A DNA stretch of 64,000 nucleotides from Candidatus Scalindua japonica (GTDB lineage Bacteria; Planctomycetota; Brocadiia; Brocadiales; Scalinduaceae): contig NZ_BAOS01000005.1 of the NCBI RefSeq assembly GCF_002443295.1, positions 186,001 to 250,000 of the forward strand, written 5' to 3'. Below, piece by piece: positions 29,701-38,346 of this stretch; the stretch's first letter is position 1, and every line of letters begins with the position of its first letter. Below the pieces are notes generated by a model. It did no database searches. It had not been told where the DNA came from and saw nothing but the letters and a program-made list of their open reading frames with translations. Made by a program: the position numbers and the translations under genes.

Positions 29701-30316
29701 TTATAGAACGGAGCTGCTTCTGTACCTCTTCAACTATATCATTTACCCGAAGCAGGTTTTGTTCAACCTTTTCCAGCTTTAACACGGTTTCTCTTTTTTT
29801 TGCTTTGTATTTGCTGATACCAGCCGCCTCTTCAAATACAAATCTTCTCTCCTGCGCATTTACCTGCAACAGAGATTCAATCTTTCCCTGTTCCATGATA
29901 GAGTAACAACTCCCCCCAACCCCTGTACCCAGAAATAGCTCCTTAATATCCTTTAATCGACACGGCTGTTTATTAATTAAATATTCAGATTCTCCCGCAG
30001 CATACAGACGCCTCGTAATACATACCTCATTATATTCTACCGGTAACAAATCTTTGTCATTAAGAAACGTCAGTGATGCTTCCGCGTATCCCATAGACGG
30101 TCGTGAATTAGTACCGCTGAAAACAACATCCAACATCTCATTACCTCTGAGTGATTTTGCGCTCTGCTCACCGAGTACCCACTTAAACGCATCAACAACA
30201 TTGCTCTTTCCGCATCCGTTAGGTCCGACAATACCGTTAATACCTCTGCCAAACTCAAAGTATGTCTTGTCTGCAAATGATTTAAATCCAAACAACTCTA
30301 ATTTTTTAAGCAGCAT
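26735..30316 (-). CDS. smc: Chromosome segregation ATPase SMC
   Basis: This is the full-length 1193-residue SMC core of condensin, which works with ScpA (encoded at 38.3 kb) and ScpB. Walker A is GPNGCGKSNVVDAFKW near residue 32; two long coiled coils flank a hinge (about 520-640, SAIETVLGDRAQIIVV); the C-terminal head has the signature LFSGGEKVMTTIALLF and Walker B FCLLDEVDAALDENN. No frameshift or stop. The downstream GC-rich repeat touches its 3' flank. Confidence 0.96.
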   Translation of the reverse strand: MLLKKLELFGFKSFADKTYFEFGRGINGIVGPNGCGKSNVVDAFKWVLGEQSAKSLRGNEMLDVVFSGTNSRPSMGYAEASLTFLNDKDLLPVEYNEVCITRRLYAAGESEYLINKQPCRLKDIKELFLGTGVGGSCYSIMEQGKIESLLQVNAQERRFVFEEAAGISKYKAKKRETVLKLEKVEQNLLRVNDIVEEVQKQLRSIKLQAAKARKYNERVVRLKELRIKLSLKKYITFKDEREIAQEQIQQAEGRCQEALTIIEDLNGEKDSLQNSINELASSLEKCQINLASLAAKITGAHDRIGFNHNTIEDLNIQKDKHEKSIDILKNKIEYAERDISELNQDLEKIQKDLTEGNSSLSTKETALKQYVYEYDILEQQIEDNKKQVIDMLHRGSSLQNEVGSLSAERETIGNRRSKLLKRQEEISSELERIEYQRRSLTEQRDRVLSKIEGLELSLVGTNEQIKVLNSEIQTIGDSINDSRQLQGRKESRLETLEDLEKRFEGVSSGVQVVLEESGKDNGVISGVYGMVADLIKVDTTYVSAIETVLGDRAQIIVVNSIKDVIQASGFLKEQDKGYVKFLPLEDIRVEGGHAPIDLNIPGVVGRAVDLIKSEDRFKPLVEYILRDTIVVDDFDTALRISGERCGAKCIVTLNGEVVEPGGTILVGRGDMKLGLISRKSELESIKLELANILRVIETRLGEKEIKESEVVHLTQNADEFKRGIDAENSIKISQESNLQKEEFKNVELNDEQGVNESEIQEINEHIENINRREANLNSEIADLNDHRKVLEEQVVVLEGDRIHKESGKVNVQNEITELKVVLAQKEERNDNLIASIDKLKKELVENKEGLTAAYSEINNCREKTIVSENMITDLNNKLEELQSEKLALENEGVRLREKQDVCNGQLTEKIRQVDEYNEEYKNHEHAINDLRLKENEFKIKVIDLEERIRDDYQVELSQFAIEHNDEDDGSLDWDNVSREIDELKSKVDKMGSVNLEAIHEQTELEERETHLANQVEDLQTSEKDLNDIINKINVTSRELFETTFHEIRNHFLELFRKLFGGGRADIVLEEGVDILDAGIDIIAQPPGKDLKSIMLFSGGEKVMTTIALLFAIFQSKPSPFCLLDEVDAALDENNITRFIQILKEFASESQFVVITHSKQTMTIADVIYGVTMEEAGVSKKISVKFEEVEKQVA

Positions 30317-30507
30317 AAAAATCTAGTTCCTTTCATTCGCCATTTTCCTGGTTTTTGCTTCGCAAAATAAAGATACTCTCGTCTTATAAGGCGAATTTGC
30401 TGTTGTATCCCAAGACAAAAGGCGCCAAGGACTTAAAACAACTCTCACCTTATCTATACAGCTTCACTTCTTTTTATTCAACAATCTATAATTGATAGTA
30501 TGCCTAT

Positions 30508-30542
30508 AAAAAAGGAGCGTCTCTTTACAGAGACGCCCCATT
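30508..30542 (-). terminator. Rho-independent terminator after the histone H1-like gene
   Basis: An 8-bp perfect stem extended by G-C and G-T pairs (arms around AGCGTCTCT and AGAGACGC) is followed on the minus strand by T6. It lies 130 bp past the H1-like stop codon. The surrounding spacer 30317-30674 shows nothing else. Confidence 0.75.
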
Positions 30543-30674
30543 TAAACTCTTTCGATTCTGGTCCATAAATGTAGATTGAAATACTTTCCATTCACATACT
30601 CTTAAAACCTTTAGCTTGTAATATCAGTTAAAACCATCTACTCTAAGGCCTTCGTATCAGACCTGACAATCTTC

Positions 30675-31037
30675 TTATTTCTTTACCACTTTCTTCTTTG
30701 TAGTGGTTTTCTTTCTGGCCACAGGTTTCTTCTTCGCAGTGGTTTTCTTCTTAACTGTAGCTTTTTTCTTAACAACTGTTGTTTTTTTCACGGTTGCCAC
30801 AGTCTTCTTCTTGGTGCCACAAACTTTCTTCTTCGGCACAGCTTTCTTCACTGCAGCCTTTTTAACAGTTGTCTTTTTAGCTGCTGTCTTTTTAGCTGCT
30901 GTCTTCTTTACTGTTGTTTTTTTTGCTACAGTTTTTTCAGCAACAGCTTTCCTGGCTACGGTTTTTTTAGCCGTTGCCTTCTTTGCTGCAGGCTTCTTAG
31001 TTGCACACTTTTTACGAGTAACTTTCTTTACTATCAT
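30675..31037 (-). CDS. Histone H1-like lysine/alanine-repeat DNA-binding protein
   Basis: This protein of 120 residues is built almost entirely of AAKKT/VKKAT-type repeats, with about 45 percent lysine, no acidic patches and two cysteines. Such proteins resemble the tail of histone H1 and bind or compact DNA in planctomycetes, chlamydiae and some proteobacteria. A strong ribosome site (AAGGAGG) precedes the ATG. It stands alone between smc and nrdG. The length of such repeats varies easily between strains. Confidence 0.85.
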   Translation of the reverse strand: MIVKKVTRKKCATKKPAAKKATAKKTVARKAVAEKTVAKKTTVKKTAAKKTAAKKTTVKKAAVKKAVPKKKVCGTKKKTVATVKKTTVVKKKATVKKKTTAKKKPVARKKTTTKKKVVKK

Positions 31038-31086
31038 TATATATCACCCTCCTTATGACAAAAATATGACCAAAATAATCGAAGAG

Positions 31087-31821
31087 CTACCAATTACAGC
31101 TCAAGGCCTTCATTTCTTCACCTCTAACGTAACAGTTTTTTACATATCTCCGAGCACTTTCAGCAAAATCCCTAATCTCATCTTCTGAATATGGTATGAC
31201 ATCAAACATCTTGTTATCCAAACAGTTTGTCGGCCTGAAAGATTGTAAAATATATCTACTCGCACCTGTTATACTCTGTGCTATTTCAACAATATCAGCT
31301 TTATTTAAGAAAGCCGGGCAAACTGTAGTACGGAACTCATACTCAATTCCACTCTCCATTATCAGCTTTATACTCCTTGCAATGTCCGACAGACTGCATG
31401 TAACTCCACCCACCTCATTATACTTCACGTCTCTCAAAGGTGCTTTTATGTCCATAGCGATACAATCAATCAGCTCTCGCTGTATCAAGTCCTCTATCTT
31501 ATCAGGATTTGTACCATTTGAGTCCAACCTGACCTTTAAGCCCATATCTTTGAAGATTTTTATGAGTTCATCTAGGTCATCATGGAATGTCGGTTCCCCT
31601 CCGGAAATAACAACTCCATCCAGCCAATCTTTATTTTTCTCAATCCTCTTCTCTACCGCCTCTAAAGGTATGCTTTCAAGCTCATTAGGTTTCTGAACCA
31701 GATGGGTAGCATGACAGTAAGGACACCTCATATTGCAATGGGGAAGGAAAAGAATGGCAACAATATTTCCTTCCCACTCTATTAAGCTACTCTCAACAAA
31801 ACCCTTTATCATTATCGACAT
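31087..31821 (-). CDS. nrdG: Anaerobic ribonucleotide reductase activating protein (radical SAM)
   Basis: This enzyme uses S-adenosylmethionine and a [4Fe-4S] cluster to generate the radical on NrdD. The cluster motif is CNMRCPYC near residue 30, followed by the SAM-binding GGEPT. At about 244 residues it is longer than E. coli NrdG and resembles the TIGR02495 type. The ATG at 31821 is preferred over 31851 because AGGTGAT lies just before it. It is the last gene of nrdR-nrdD-nrdG. The partner NrdD lacks an obvious glycyl motif, which makes the exact substrate of this activase worth checking. Confidence 0.88.
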   Translation of the reverse strand: MSIMIKGFVESSLIEWEGNIVAILFLPHCNMRCPYCHATHLVQKPNELESIPLEAVEKRIEKNKDWLDGVVISGGEPTFHDDLDELIKIFKDMGLKVRLDSNGTNPDKIEDLIQRELIDCIAMDIKAPLRDVKYNEVGGVTCSLSDIARSIKLIMESGIEYEFRTTVCPAFLNKADIVEIAQSITGASRYILQSFRPTNCLDNKMFDVIPYSEDEIRDFAESARRYVKNCYVRGEEMKALSCNW

Positions 31822-31858
31822 TTTATCACCTGGAAAACAATATTTAATCAATATTCAT

Positions 31859-34252
31859 CTATTTACAACTTTTATTTGGAGCTGCAACATTCTCTGCATG
31901 CCTGTTGACCAATTCCTGCATCTTAGTCATATCCCAATTGTTAACCCTGTCTTGTGAAGCACTTCTTTTTATACTGTAAAGATTTGATGCATCACAGTAA
32001 GAACACTGATCTACCAACCTTGGGATAACACGGTGACATTCATTACAGATAGTAAACTCCGGTGATATGGTTAATTGTGCCGCCTGTGTATTCTCAAAAG
32101 TTCTCTTAACAAGCTTCATAATACTGGAAGCCGGAGGTCTCTCTTCACCCACAAACGCGTGTATTATCGCACCCGACTCAATCATGCTATGGAACATACT
32201 CTGCACCTCTATCCTCTTCACCATATCCACAGGCGCATCAGGACGCAGATGAACGCTATTGGTATAGTAAAATTCGTCTCTCTCCATATGACCCTTAACC
32301 AGGTCCACAGCTTCAGGGAAATTTCGAACGTCAATCTTTGCAAGCCTTCGACTTGCACTTTCAGCAGGCGACTCTTCAAGGGAGAATTTCAGATTGTGCT
32401 TTTTCCCCTCTTCTTTCACTCTGAAATACATATGAGAAATAATGCGTAGCCCAAGCTTAAGCGCTTCATCATCATCGTGCAACTCTTTACCAATCATAAA
32501 CTGCAGACACTCATTCAACCCTATAATACCGACAATGTAAGTCGCCGCTTCCAAGTCTACATACGGTCTTCCGTCATGGGCAGTTTTACCAATCTCCCAC
32601 AATGGCATATTCGGAGAAGCCATAAGCCTGGCAATAAAGTGCTTCTTCTCAAAATGGGCCTTGATGGCGATATCCATACCCCTGTCAATTTCCTTGTAGA
32701 GTTTATCAAGGTTACCCCTGCCAGCCCTGTAAGCAGCCTGTGGAAGGCTTACGGTTATATTTTGAAATCCACAAAATCTCATACTCTCCGGATGGTCAAT
32801 CATATAATTATCGTCAATAGTAGTACGCAATCGACAACATGCTGACAAGGTTATTTCATCCCTGTCAAAGACGAAATATGGCACCCCGTTTTCGCTGGCA
32901 ATCTGTGCAGCATATTCCAGAAGCTCGTATTGTTTAGGTTCGGTATATGTATCCTGACTTATATGAAAATCACATTTAGGGAATGCAAACACATGACCAT
33001 GACAGTCGCCATTTCGCCAGACATCAAGCAACGCCTTTGTAAACCTCTGGGAAGCCAATTCATAATCCCCATACGCCCTGCCGGTATACTTTCCTCCGGG
33101 GCCTACTGCCTGTATCTTCTTCAGATAATTTGGCACCCCCGTGTGTATGTTAAAATCGAGGAACAGTGTCTGCCCTCCACGTGAGAACGCGCTCTGAGAA
33201 CCACTGAAGATTAAGTGTTGAGCTTCCTGCTTCATCTCTTCATGGCTCATATGCTCTACATACGGAGCATACATTATATTGACATAACCTATTCCCAGAG
33301 CTCCGGCATAATACGCCTGCATCGATGCAAGAAAAGTATTTAAATGACCCGTAAGTGTTCGGGCATGTTTTGCAGGAGCGGAAGATGTGTCAAGGTTTTC
33401 CAGCGACAATCCATATTTCTTCAAGTACTCAAGAGAGTGGGATGAACAATACACCCTGGTTGGATAACCAAGATCATGGATATGGACCATCCCGGAAGTA
33501 TGAGCGTCCGCAACCTCTTTCGAATAAACCTCCTGAAGGGCATACTGTTTCATAGTATTCTCAGCAACGGCCAGGTTAATTGCTTCGGGGTTATTCGATG
33601 CTATATTACTGTTTTCCTTAACTTTGGAATAGATAAGCTCTTCAATATCATACTTTGGCATGCCGAGACTGGCCTGCTTTTTCAGCTTTGCGTTATAACC
33701 TCTCTCAAAAAGCTCATTATCCACTAACTCTCTGATTAAAGGAGTAGATATTTTGTTAAGTCCGGAAGCAAAGATGCGTCTCTCAACAGCAGCCGCAATT
33801 TCCTGAGATATGGAAACTGACAATTCCGCCTCTTTCTCCAGGGCTGTCGCTATTCTCGCCCTGTCCCACGGAAACGACTCATCTTTTGAAACAAGATCAA
33901 CCATGAGCGCCGCATCTGTTGTGTCACCGCTTTTCGTAGTTTGTTTTCTCACGCGAAGTGATTTACGCACCTTCGCCCTGTCTTCTCTGTATAAAATGTA
34001 GGCTTTAGCCGTCTTTGCATGTCCGTTTTTTATTAAAACCTCTTCAACCAAGTCCTGGACATCCTCAATACCTGGAATATTTTCAACAAATCTTTTTTGT
34101 AAAAAATGGGTAACAACACTTGCAAGCTCCGCTGCAATAGACCGGTCCGCTCCACCAACAGCTTTTGCTGCCTTAAAAATAGCATCTGCTATCTTGCTCT
34201 CATCAAATGCCACCATCCTACCATCACGTTTTTGAATTGTTTCAACTGTCAT
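31859..34252 (-). CDS. nrdD: Anaerobic ribonucleoside-triphosphate reductase, atypical C-terminus
   Basis: The 797-residue enzyme makes deoxynucleotides without oxygen. Two N-terminal ATP-cone regulatory domains (about 3-95 and 105-190) precede the ten-stranded barrel with the active-site loop SACCRLR and GFQNITVSLPQ. The C-terminal zinc site has two cysteine pairs (CNEC, CSYC). The glycyl-radical segment, usually R-x-x-G-Y before a conserved W, instead reads KRSASQDRVNNW with no glycine. Start at 34252 is chosen because GGAGGG, inside the end of nrdR, precedes it. Family is secure; the glycyl site is not visible. Confidence 0.88.
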   Translation of the reverse strand: MTVETIQKRDGRMVAFDESKIADAIFKAAKAVGGADRSIAAELASVVTHFLQKRFVENIPGIEDVQDLVEEVLIKNGHAKTAKAYILYREDRAKVRKSLRVRKQTTKSGDTTDAALMVDLVSKDESFPWDRARIATALEKEAELSVSISQEIAAAVERRIFASGLNKISTPLIRELVDNELFERGYNAKLKKQASLGMPKYDIEELIYSKVKENSNIASNNPEAINLAVAENTMKQYALQEVYSKEVADAHTSGMVHIHDLGYPTRVYCSSHSLEYLKKYGLSLENLDTSSAPAKHARTLTGHLNTFLASMQAYYAGALGIGYVNIMYAPYVEHMSHEEMKQEAQHLIFSGSQSAFSRGGQTLFLDFNIHTGVPNYLKKIQAVGPGGKYTGRAYGDYELASQRFTKALLDVWRNGDCHGHVFAFPKCDFHISQDTYTEPKQYELLEYAAQIASENGVPYFVFDRDEITLSACCRLRTTIDDNYMIDHPESMRFCGFQNITVSLPQAAYRAGRGNLDKLYKEIDRGMDIAIKAHFEKKHFIARLMASPNMPLWEIGKTAHDGRPYVDLEAATYIVGIIGLNECLQFMIGKELHDDDEALKLGLRIISHMYFRVKEEGKKHNLKFSLEESPAESASRRLAKIDVRNFPEAVDLVKGHMERDEFYYTNSVHLRPDAPVDMVKRIEVQSMFHSMIESGAIIHAFVGEERPPASSIMKLVKRTFENTQAAQLTISPEFTICNECHRVIPRLVDQCSYCDASNLYSIKRSASQDRVNNWDMTKMQELVNRHAENVAAPNKSCK

Positions 34253-34259
34253 TGTATTA

Positions 34260-34754
34260 TTACCCTCCATTCTTACTTGTTTTTTTCTGTTTTATTTTCT
34301 TCGCTGAAGGCATCAAAGGTTTAAGTTCATTTATAAATTCGTTTATATCTTTAAACTCTCTATAGACCGACGCAAATCTGACATAAGCAACCTTATCCAA
34401 AACCCTGAGATGTTGCATAACAAGTTCACCAATAGATGTTGTTTCAACCTCCTTCTCAAATTTATCGTATATTACACTTTCTATTTCAGAAACAATAGTT
34501 TCAAGTATATCCGTTGACACTGGTCTTTTCTCACACGCCTTGAGCAAGCCTGACAAAATCTTATTGCGATCAAAATTAATCCTGCTACCATCTTTTTTTA
34601 TCACCCTTACAGGGCTCTCTTCCACCCTCTCATATGTTGTAAAACGCCTGCCACAATTTAGACACTCTCTCCTTCGCTTTACACTCAACCCATCAGTTGA
34701 TGCTCTTGAATTAATAACTTTATCGTCGTCAACTTTACAGAACAAGCACTTCAT
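34260..34754 (-). CDS. nrdR: Transcriptional repressor NrdR
   Basis: NrdR is the nucleotide-sensing repressor of ribonucleotide reductase genes. The N-terminal zinc ribbon is MKCLFC with CLNCGRRF, followed by an ATP-cone domain (RVIKKDGSRINFDRNKILSG). The start is the ATG at 34754, since family members begin exactly at MKC; a longer frame to 34835 is spurious. It is directly upstream of nrdD, so the repressor and target form one operon. The tail after residue 150 is lysine-rich. Confidence 0.93.
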   Translation of the reverse strand: MKCLFCKVDDDKVINSRASTDGLSVKRRRECLNCGRRFTTYERVEESPVRVIKKDGSRINFDRNKILSGLLKACEKRPVSTDILETIVSEIESVIYDKFEKEVETTSIGELVMQHLRVLDKVAYVRFASVYREFKDINEFINELKPLMPSAKKIKQKKTSKNGG

Positions 34755-34879
34755 AATGGTATCAGAATTAAAAAAACACAAATGTAAAAGCAACAACCAG
34801 AGAACAACATCTGGGATGTGTGAGTAAGCTACCATACAACATATAGAATGTCAAGTGGAATTCCAGGGATTAATTTTTT

Positions 34880-36313
34880 TTATTTGCCAATACAAAATGT
34901 TGAAAACACGATGTCTAAAATATCTTCTGTTACTACCTCTCCGGTAACCTCACCAATAGCGTCTACAATCCTTCTCAGGTCAATTGCCACAAGTTCATGA
35001 CTCATACCGCCTACCAGTGAATCCGAGATTTCCTCTATAATTTCAATAGCTTTACCGATTACTATTTCCTGCCTTACGGTGAAAACTATTTCTGATGCTG
35101 AAACATCAACATTACTTTCAAGGATTTCAGAAATGATTGTTTTTTTTAATGTATCCAATCCATCACCGGTAAGTACAGATGTTTTTACCACCGGAAAAGC
35201 GTTCATCTGCAAAGGAAGATTTTCATGACAAACATTTTGCTTAAGATCGGTTTTATTAATTACTATTATCTTATTCTTCGTGGTTATAGAGTCAAAAAGC
35301 GCTATCTGCCGGTCACAAACATCAACAGAACCATCAATAACAAATAACACAACCTGAGCGTCATCCATGGAACTGTATGTTTTCCGTACAATAAGAGATT
35401 CCAACTCGCCCTCGCTACATGTAACCCCAGCAGTGTCTTTCATGCGGAAATTTATACCATCTAAAAGCACATCAGCTTCTAACGTATCTCTTGTTGTACC
35501 ATGGACTGGCGTCACTATCGCTTTTGAACGGTTTAATAATTTATTAAACAAACTTGATTTACCCGCGTTTGGCCAACCAATTAATACCGTGTTAATACCG
35601 TGATGAAATATTTTTGGTTTTTGTCCACCCCCACTAACCAGGCTTAATTTCTCTTTTACACGCTCAAGTTCTTTCTTGATTTCACCAGAAGAGACCAATT
35701 CAATGTCCTGGTCATAAAAATCAATAGAAGCCTCTACTCTGGCACAAAGATCCATCAACCCCCCTTGTATGCCATGCATCAACTCTGTCAGCTTACCCTT
35801 CAGGTTAGATACAGACATTAACAACTCAGAATCTGTCTGGGAACGAATAACGTGCATGACAGACTCTGCCTCTGCAAGGCTTATCCTGCCATTAAGAAAT
35901 GCTCTTTTGGTAAATTCTCCGGGTTCCGCAATCCGAATATTTCTCGATACTTCATTATTGTCTTCTCGATTAGTATTTTCTCTTCCAGACGAAAGCAGCA
36001 TTTTCATGAGCATCTCAAGCAAGGGAGGTGAGCCAAAGGTATGGATCTCTACAACATCCTCCCTGGTGTATGAATTTGGAGACTTCATGATATAAACAGA
36101 GACAGGAATGCGGACATTTTCCTTTTCGAGAGAGAGGATGCCATGACAGGAGCTGAAACCTTCATTGCTTATTTTCTCTCCGGTAGCATCAGGCACAAAG
36201 ATACTTCTTAAACAATTAAAAACATCTTTGCCGCTAAGCCTGATAATCGCCCTGAGAGACTGGCCGGAGGGTGTGGATATCGCTAATATACTGTCATTGA
36301 TACCAAAAGACAT
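34880..36313 (-). CDS. mnmE: tRNA uridine-5-carboxymethylaminomethyl GTPase MnmE
   Basis: With MnmG, MnmE modifies the wobble uridine of several tRNAs. The 477-residue protein has the N-terminal tetrahydrofolate-binding domain (DSILAISTPSGQSLRAIIRL), a central helical domain, an inserted G domain with GWPNAGKSSLFNKLL, DTAG and NKTD, and the C-terminal FCIGK with the catalytic cysteine. It lies just downstream of yidC, a frequent neighbour pair in bacteria. Confidence 0.95.
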   Translation of the reverse strand: MSFGINDSILAISTPSGQSLRAIIRLSGKDVFNCLRSIFVPDATGEKISNEGFSSCHGILSLEKENVRIPVSVYIMKSPNSYTREDVVEIHTFGSPPLLEMLMKMLLSSGRENTNREDNNEVSRNIRIAEPGEFTKRAFLNGRISLAEAESVMHVIRSQTDSELLMSVSNLKGKLTELMHGIQGGLMDLCARVEASIDFYDQDIELVSSGEIKKELERVKEKLSLVSGGGQKPKIFHHGINTVLIGWPNAGKSSLFNKLLNRSKAIVTPVHGTTRDTLEADVLLDGINFRMKDTAGVTCSEGELESLIVRKTYSSMDDAQVVLFVIDGSVDVCDRQIALFDSITTKNKIIVINKTDLKQNVCHENLPLQMNAFPVVKTSVLTGDGLDTLKKTIISEILESNVDVSASEIVFTVRQEIVIGKAIEIIEEISDSLVGGMSHELVAIDLRRIVDAIGEVTGEVVTEDILDIVFSTFCIGK

Positions 36314-36348
36314 GATTTCAGTTTATCTACTGATGCTGTGGCAAAATA

Positions 36349-38094
36349 TTATTTTTTCACCTTAGCCTTAGCGTCAATTACCCTCTTACCCTTATAATAG
36401 ATATCAAGCTTTTTAACACTTCTTCTAATCAGTATCTGCTCACCTATGCTGATAATCGTACTTGTTGTCCAGTAAAGAGCAAGTCCTGAAGCAAAGTTAT
36501 AAAGCATGATAGGAAACAGGAGCGGCATCATCTGCATCATTCTCTGCTGCATCTTTGCCTGGGGATCATCTCCTGCGGTATTCTTTGGTGTCAGTTTCAT
36601 TTGTATAAATGACGCAATACCCATTAAGATCGGTAAAATATTCAACCATCCCCCGATAACCGGCAATGTGAATGGTAATTGGAATAGTTGATCAGGCGCT
36701 GACAAATCTCCGATCCAGGCTACAAAAGGAGCCTGTCTCATCTCGAATGAGGATTGAAGCGTCCTGAATAAAGCAAAGAATACGGGCATTTGAAGCATCA
36801 TGGGGAGGCAACCGCTCATTGGGTTCACCCCATGTTCCTTAAACAACTTCATCTGTTCCTTACCCATCTTCTGCTTATCGCCCTTATGCTTCTCCTTTAA
36901 CTGACCGATCAGAGGCTGTAATTGCTGCATTCTGACCATGGACATCTGGCTTTTTCTGGTTAAAGGGAAAAGTACTAATTTTACAAGAAATGTAAGCACC
37001 AGGATAGCAACGCCATAATTTGGAATAACTCCGTATGCCGTATTCAGTATCTTCACAAGTATCTTACATATCGACCTCATCATACCGTAGTCATAATCTA
37101 AAATCGACAAGAGATCTTCGCATTGATTTAAGGCCTTTGTCTCTTTAGGCCCAAGGAAGTAAATATAGTCATGTCGTTTTTCACCCTGTGGTGGTATCGC
37201 TATTTTTGTAGTATGAAGTTCAACAGTAAAGTCAGCTGATTTATTATCTATGTAAACAGGATCAGGATTATCAATTAACTCAGATGTCGCGACAGTCATT
37301 CTACAGCCTGCCTGAGGTTTTAACGCTACTGCAAAGTACTTATTGGTAGAACCGGCTAATGTAATACCGACTGATTCATTTTTATACGGCATATCTTTAA
37401 TATCAGTATGCGCAATCTTCGTCTTACCCTTACCCACATCTATTCCGACTATTGACGAAAGACCGGAAGTTTTGTTTACCTCAGGATAAATACCATTTGC
37501 AGCCGTTATTGAATATGATGTACGGATCTCAGAATCAGTAGTGTTCTGCAGAGAAATGGCCACATCAAAATAATAATTCCCGCTTTTTAAAGATATCTCT
37601 TTCGTTATTTGAATTCCATTCTCTAATAAAGCAGCAAAAACAACCTTGTCAGGCCCTTTCTCAATCACCTTATATCTGCGGGTTTTTGATTGATAACTTT
37701 TATCATCCGCCAATTCAACACTAATTGGTAAAGAATCCGGTTTTGAAGACTTAAGCAATTCTAATGTCTCTGTTTTTTCAGGATTTTTGAATTCCGGTAA
37801 TATCACAGACTTAAGCGCAGCCCCTTCATTTGTCCATACAGACCTCATCACATCGTTTTGTAGCAAAATGTAGTCCTGCAATTCTGCATCATTTTCAACG
37901 ATTTCGACAACCTTTCGGTCATGTGCCACCACTTCAGTCTCTATTTCATCCTTTAACTCGCCCTGTTCAATGGTTTTTTCCGCAACCTCTTCCGGACCTT
38001 TTTCACCGGATTGCTCAGGTGGTTTCATCAAATTAAAGAAATAAAGCATTATTATTCCACACAGGAATAAAGCTATTAATGCTTTCTTATCCAT
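36349..38094 (-). CDS. yidC: Membrane protein insertase YidC
   Basis: YidC inserts and folds inner-membrane proteins alone or with SecYEG. The 581-residue protein has an N-terminal membrane segment (about 5-22), a large periplasmic beta domain (to about 350), and the conserved five-helix insertase domain (YGVAILVLTFLVKLVLFPLT, then MQLKE-like loop and MSGCLPMMLQMPVFFALF). The long periplasmic domain marks a Gram-negative cell plan. The basic C-terminal tail binds ribosomes. 35 bp before mnmE. Confidence 0.95.
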   Translation of the reverse strand: MDKKALIALFLCGIIMLYFFNLMKPPEQSGEKGPEEVAEKTIEQGELKDEIETEVVAHDRKVVEIVENDAELQDYILLQNDVMRSVWTNEGAALKSVILPEFKNPEKTETLELLKSSKPDSLPISVELADDKSYQSKTRRYKVIEKGPDKVVFAALLENGIQITKEISLKSGNYYFDVAISLQNTTDSEIRTSYSITAANGIYPEVNKTSGLSSIVGIDVGKGKTKIAHTDIKDMPYKNESVGITLAGSTNKYFAVALKPQAGCRMTVATSELIDNPDPVYIDNKSADFTVELHTTKIAIPPQGEKRHDYIYFLGPKETKALNQCEDLLSILDYDYGMMRSICKILVKILNTAYGVIPNYGVAILVLTFLVKLVLFPLTRKSQMSMVRMQQLQPLIGQLKEKHKGDKQKMGKEQMKLFKEHGVNPMSGCLPMMLQMPVFFALFRTLQSSFEMRQAPFVAWIGDLSAPDQLFQLPFTLPVIGGWLNILPILMGIASFIQMKLTPKNTAGDDPQAKMQQRMMQMMPLLFPIMLYNFASGLALYWTTSTIISIGEQILIRRSVKKLDIYYKGKRVIDAKAKVKK

Positions 38095-38160
38095 TTACCT
38101 GTTCTCCAAACTTCCTTAAGAATAAAAAATATTTTATAAAATTATGAATATCAAAATCCG

Positions 38161-38331
38161 CTACTTATCATCTTTCGGTAATTCAGCTTCGTCTATTAAC
38201 ATAACGGGAATATCGTCCTTTACAGGGTACCGTCTCCCGCAATTAGTACATACTATTTTATCGTTTTCAAGTTTTACCTCAACTTTGCAAAGCGGACAAG
38301 CAAGAATTTCTAGCAACTCTGCATCAATCAT
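38161..38331 (-). CDS. Trm112-family zinc-ribbon protein
   Basis: This protein of 56 residues is too short for ordinary ORF lists. It begins MIDAELLEILACPLC, has the paired cysteines CPLC and CTNCGRRYPV, and ends DIPVMLIDEAELPKDDK, the UPF0434/Trm112 pattern. In other organisms it partners methyltransferases. The start codon overlaps no other gene; it lies 15 bp after scpA, in the same direction. Confidence 0.9.
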   Translation of the reverse strand: MIDAELLEILACPLCKVEVKLENDKIVCTNCGRRYPVKDDIPVMLIDEAELPKDDK

Positions 38332-38346
38332 CAGAACTTACTCCTT

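Noticed and set aside
30703-31188. A 161-codon rightward frame opposite the H1-like gene
   Set aside because: It is a hydrophobic low-complexity mirror of the lysine/alanine repeats (F, V and A rich).
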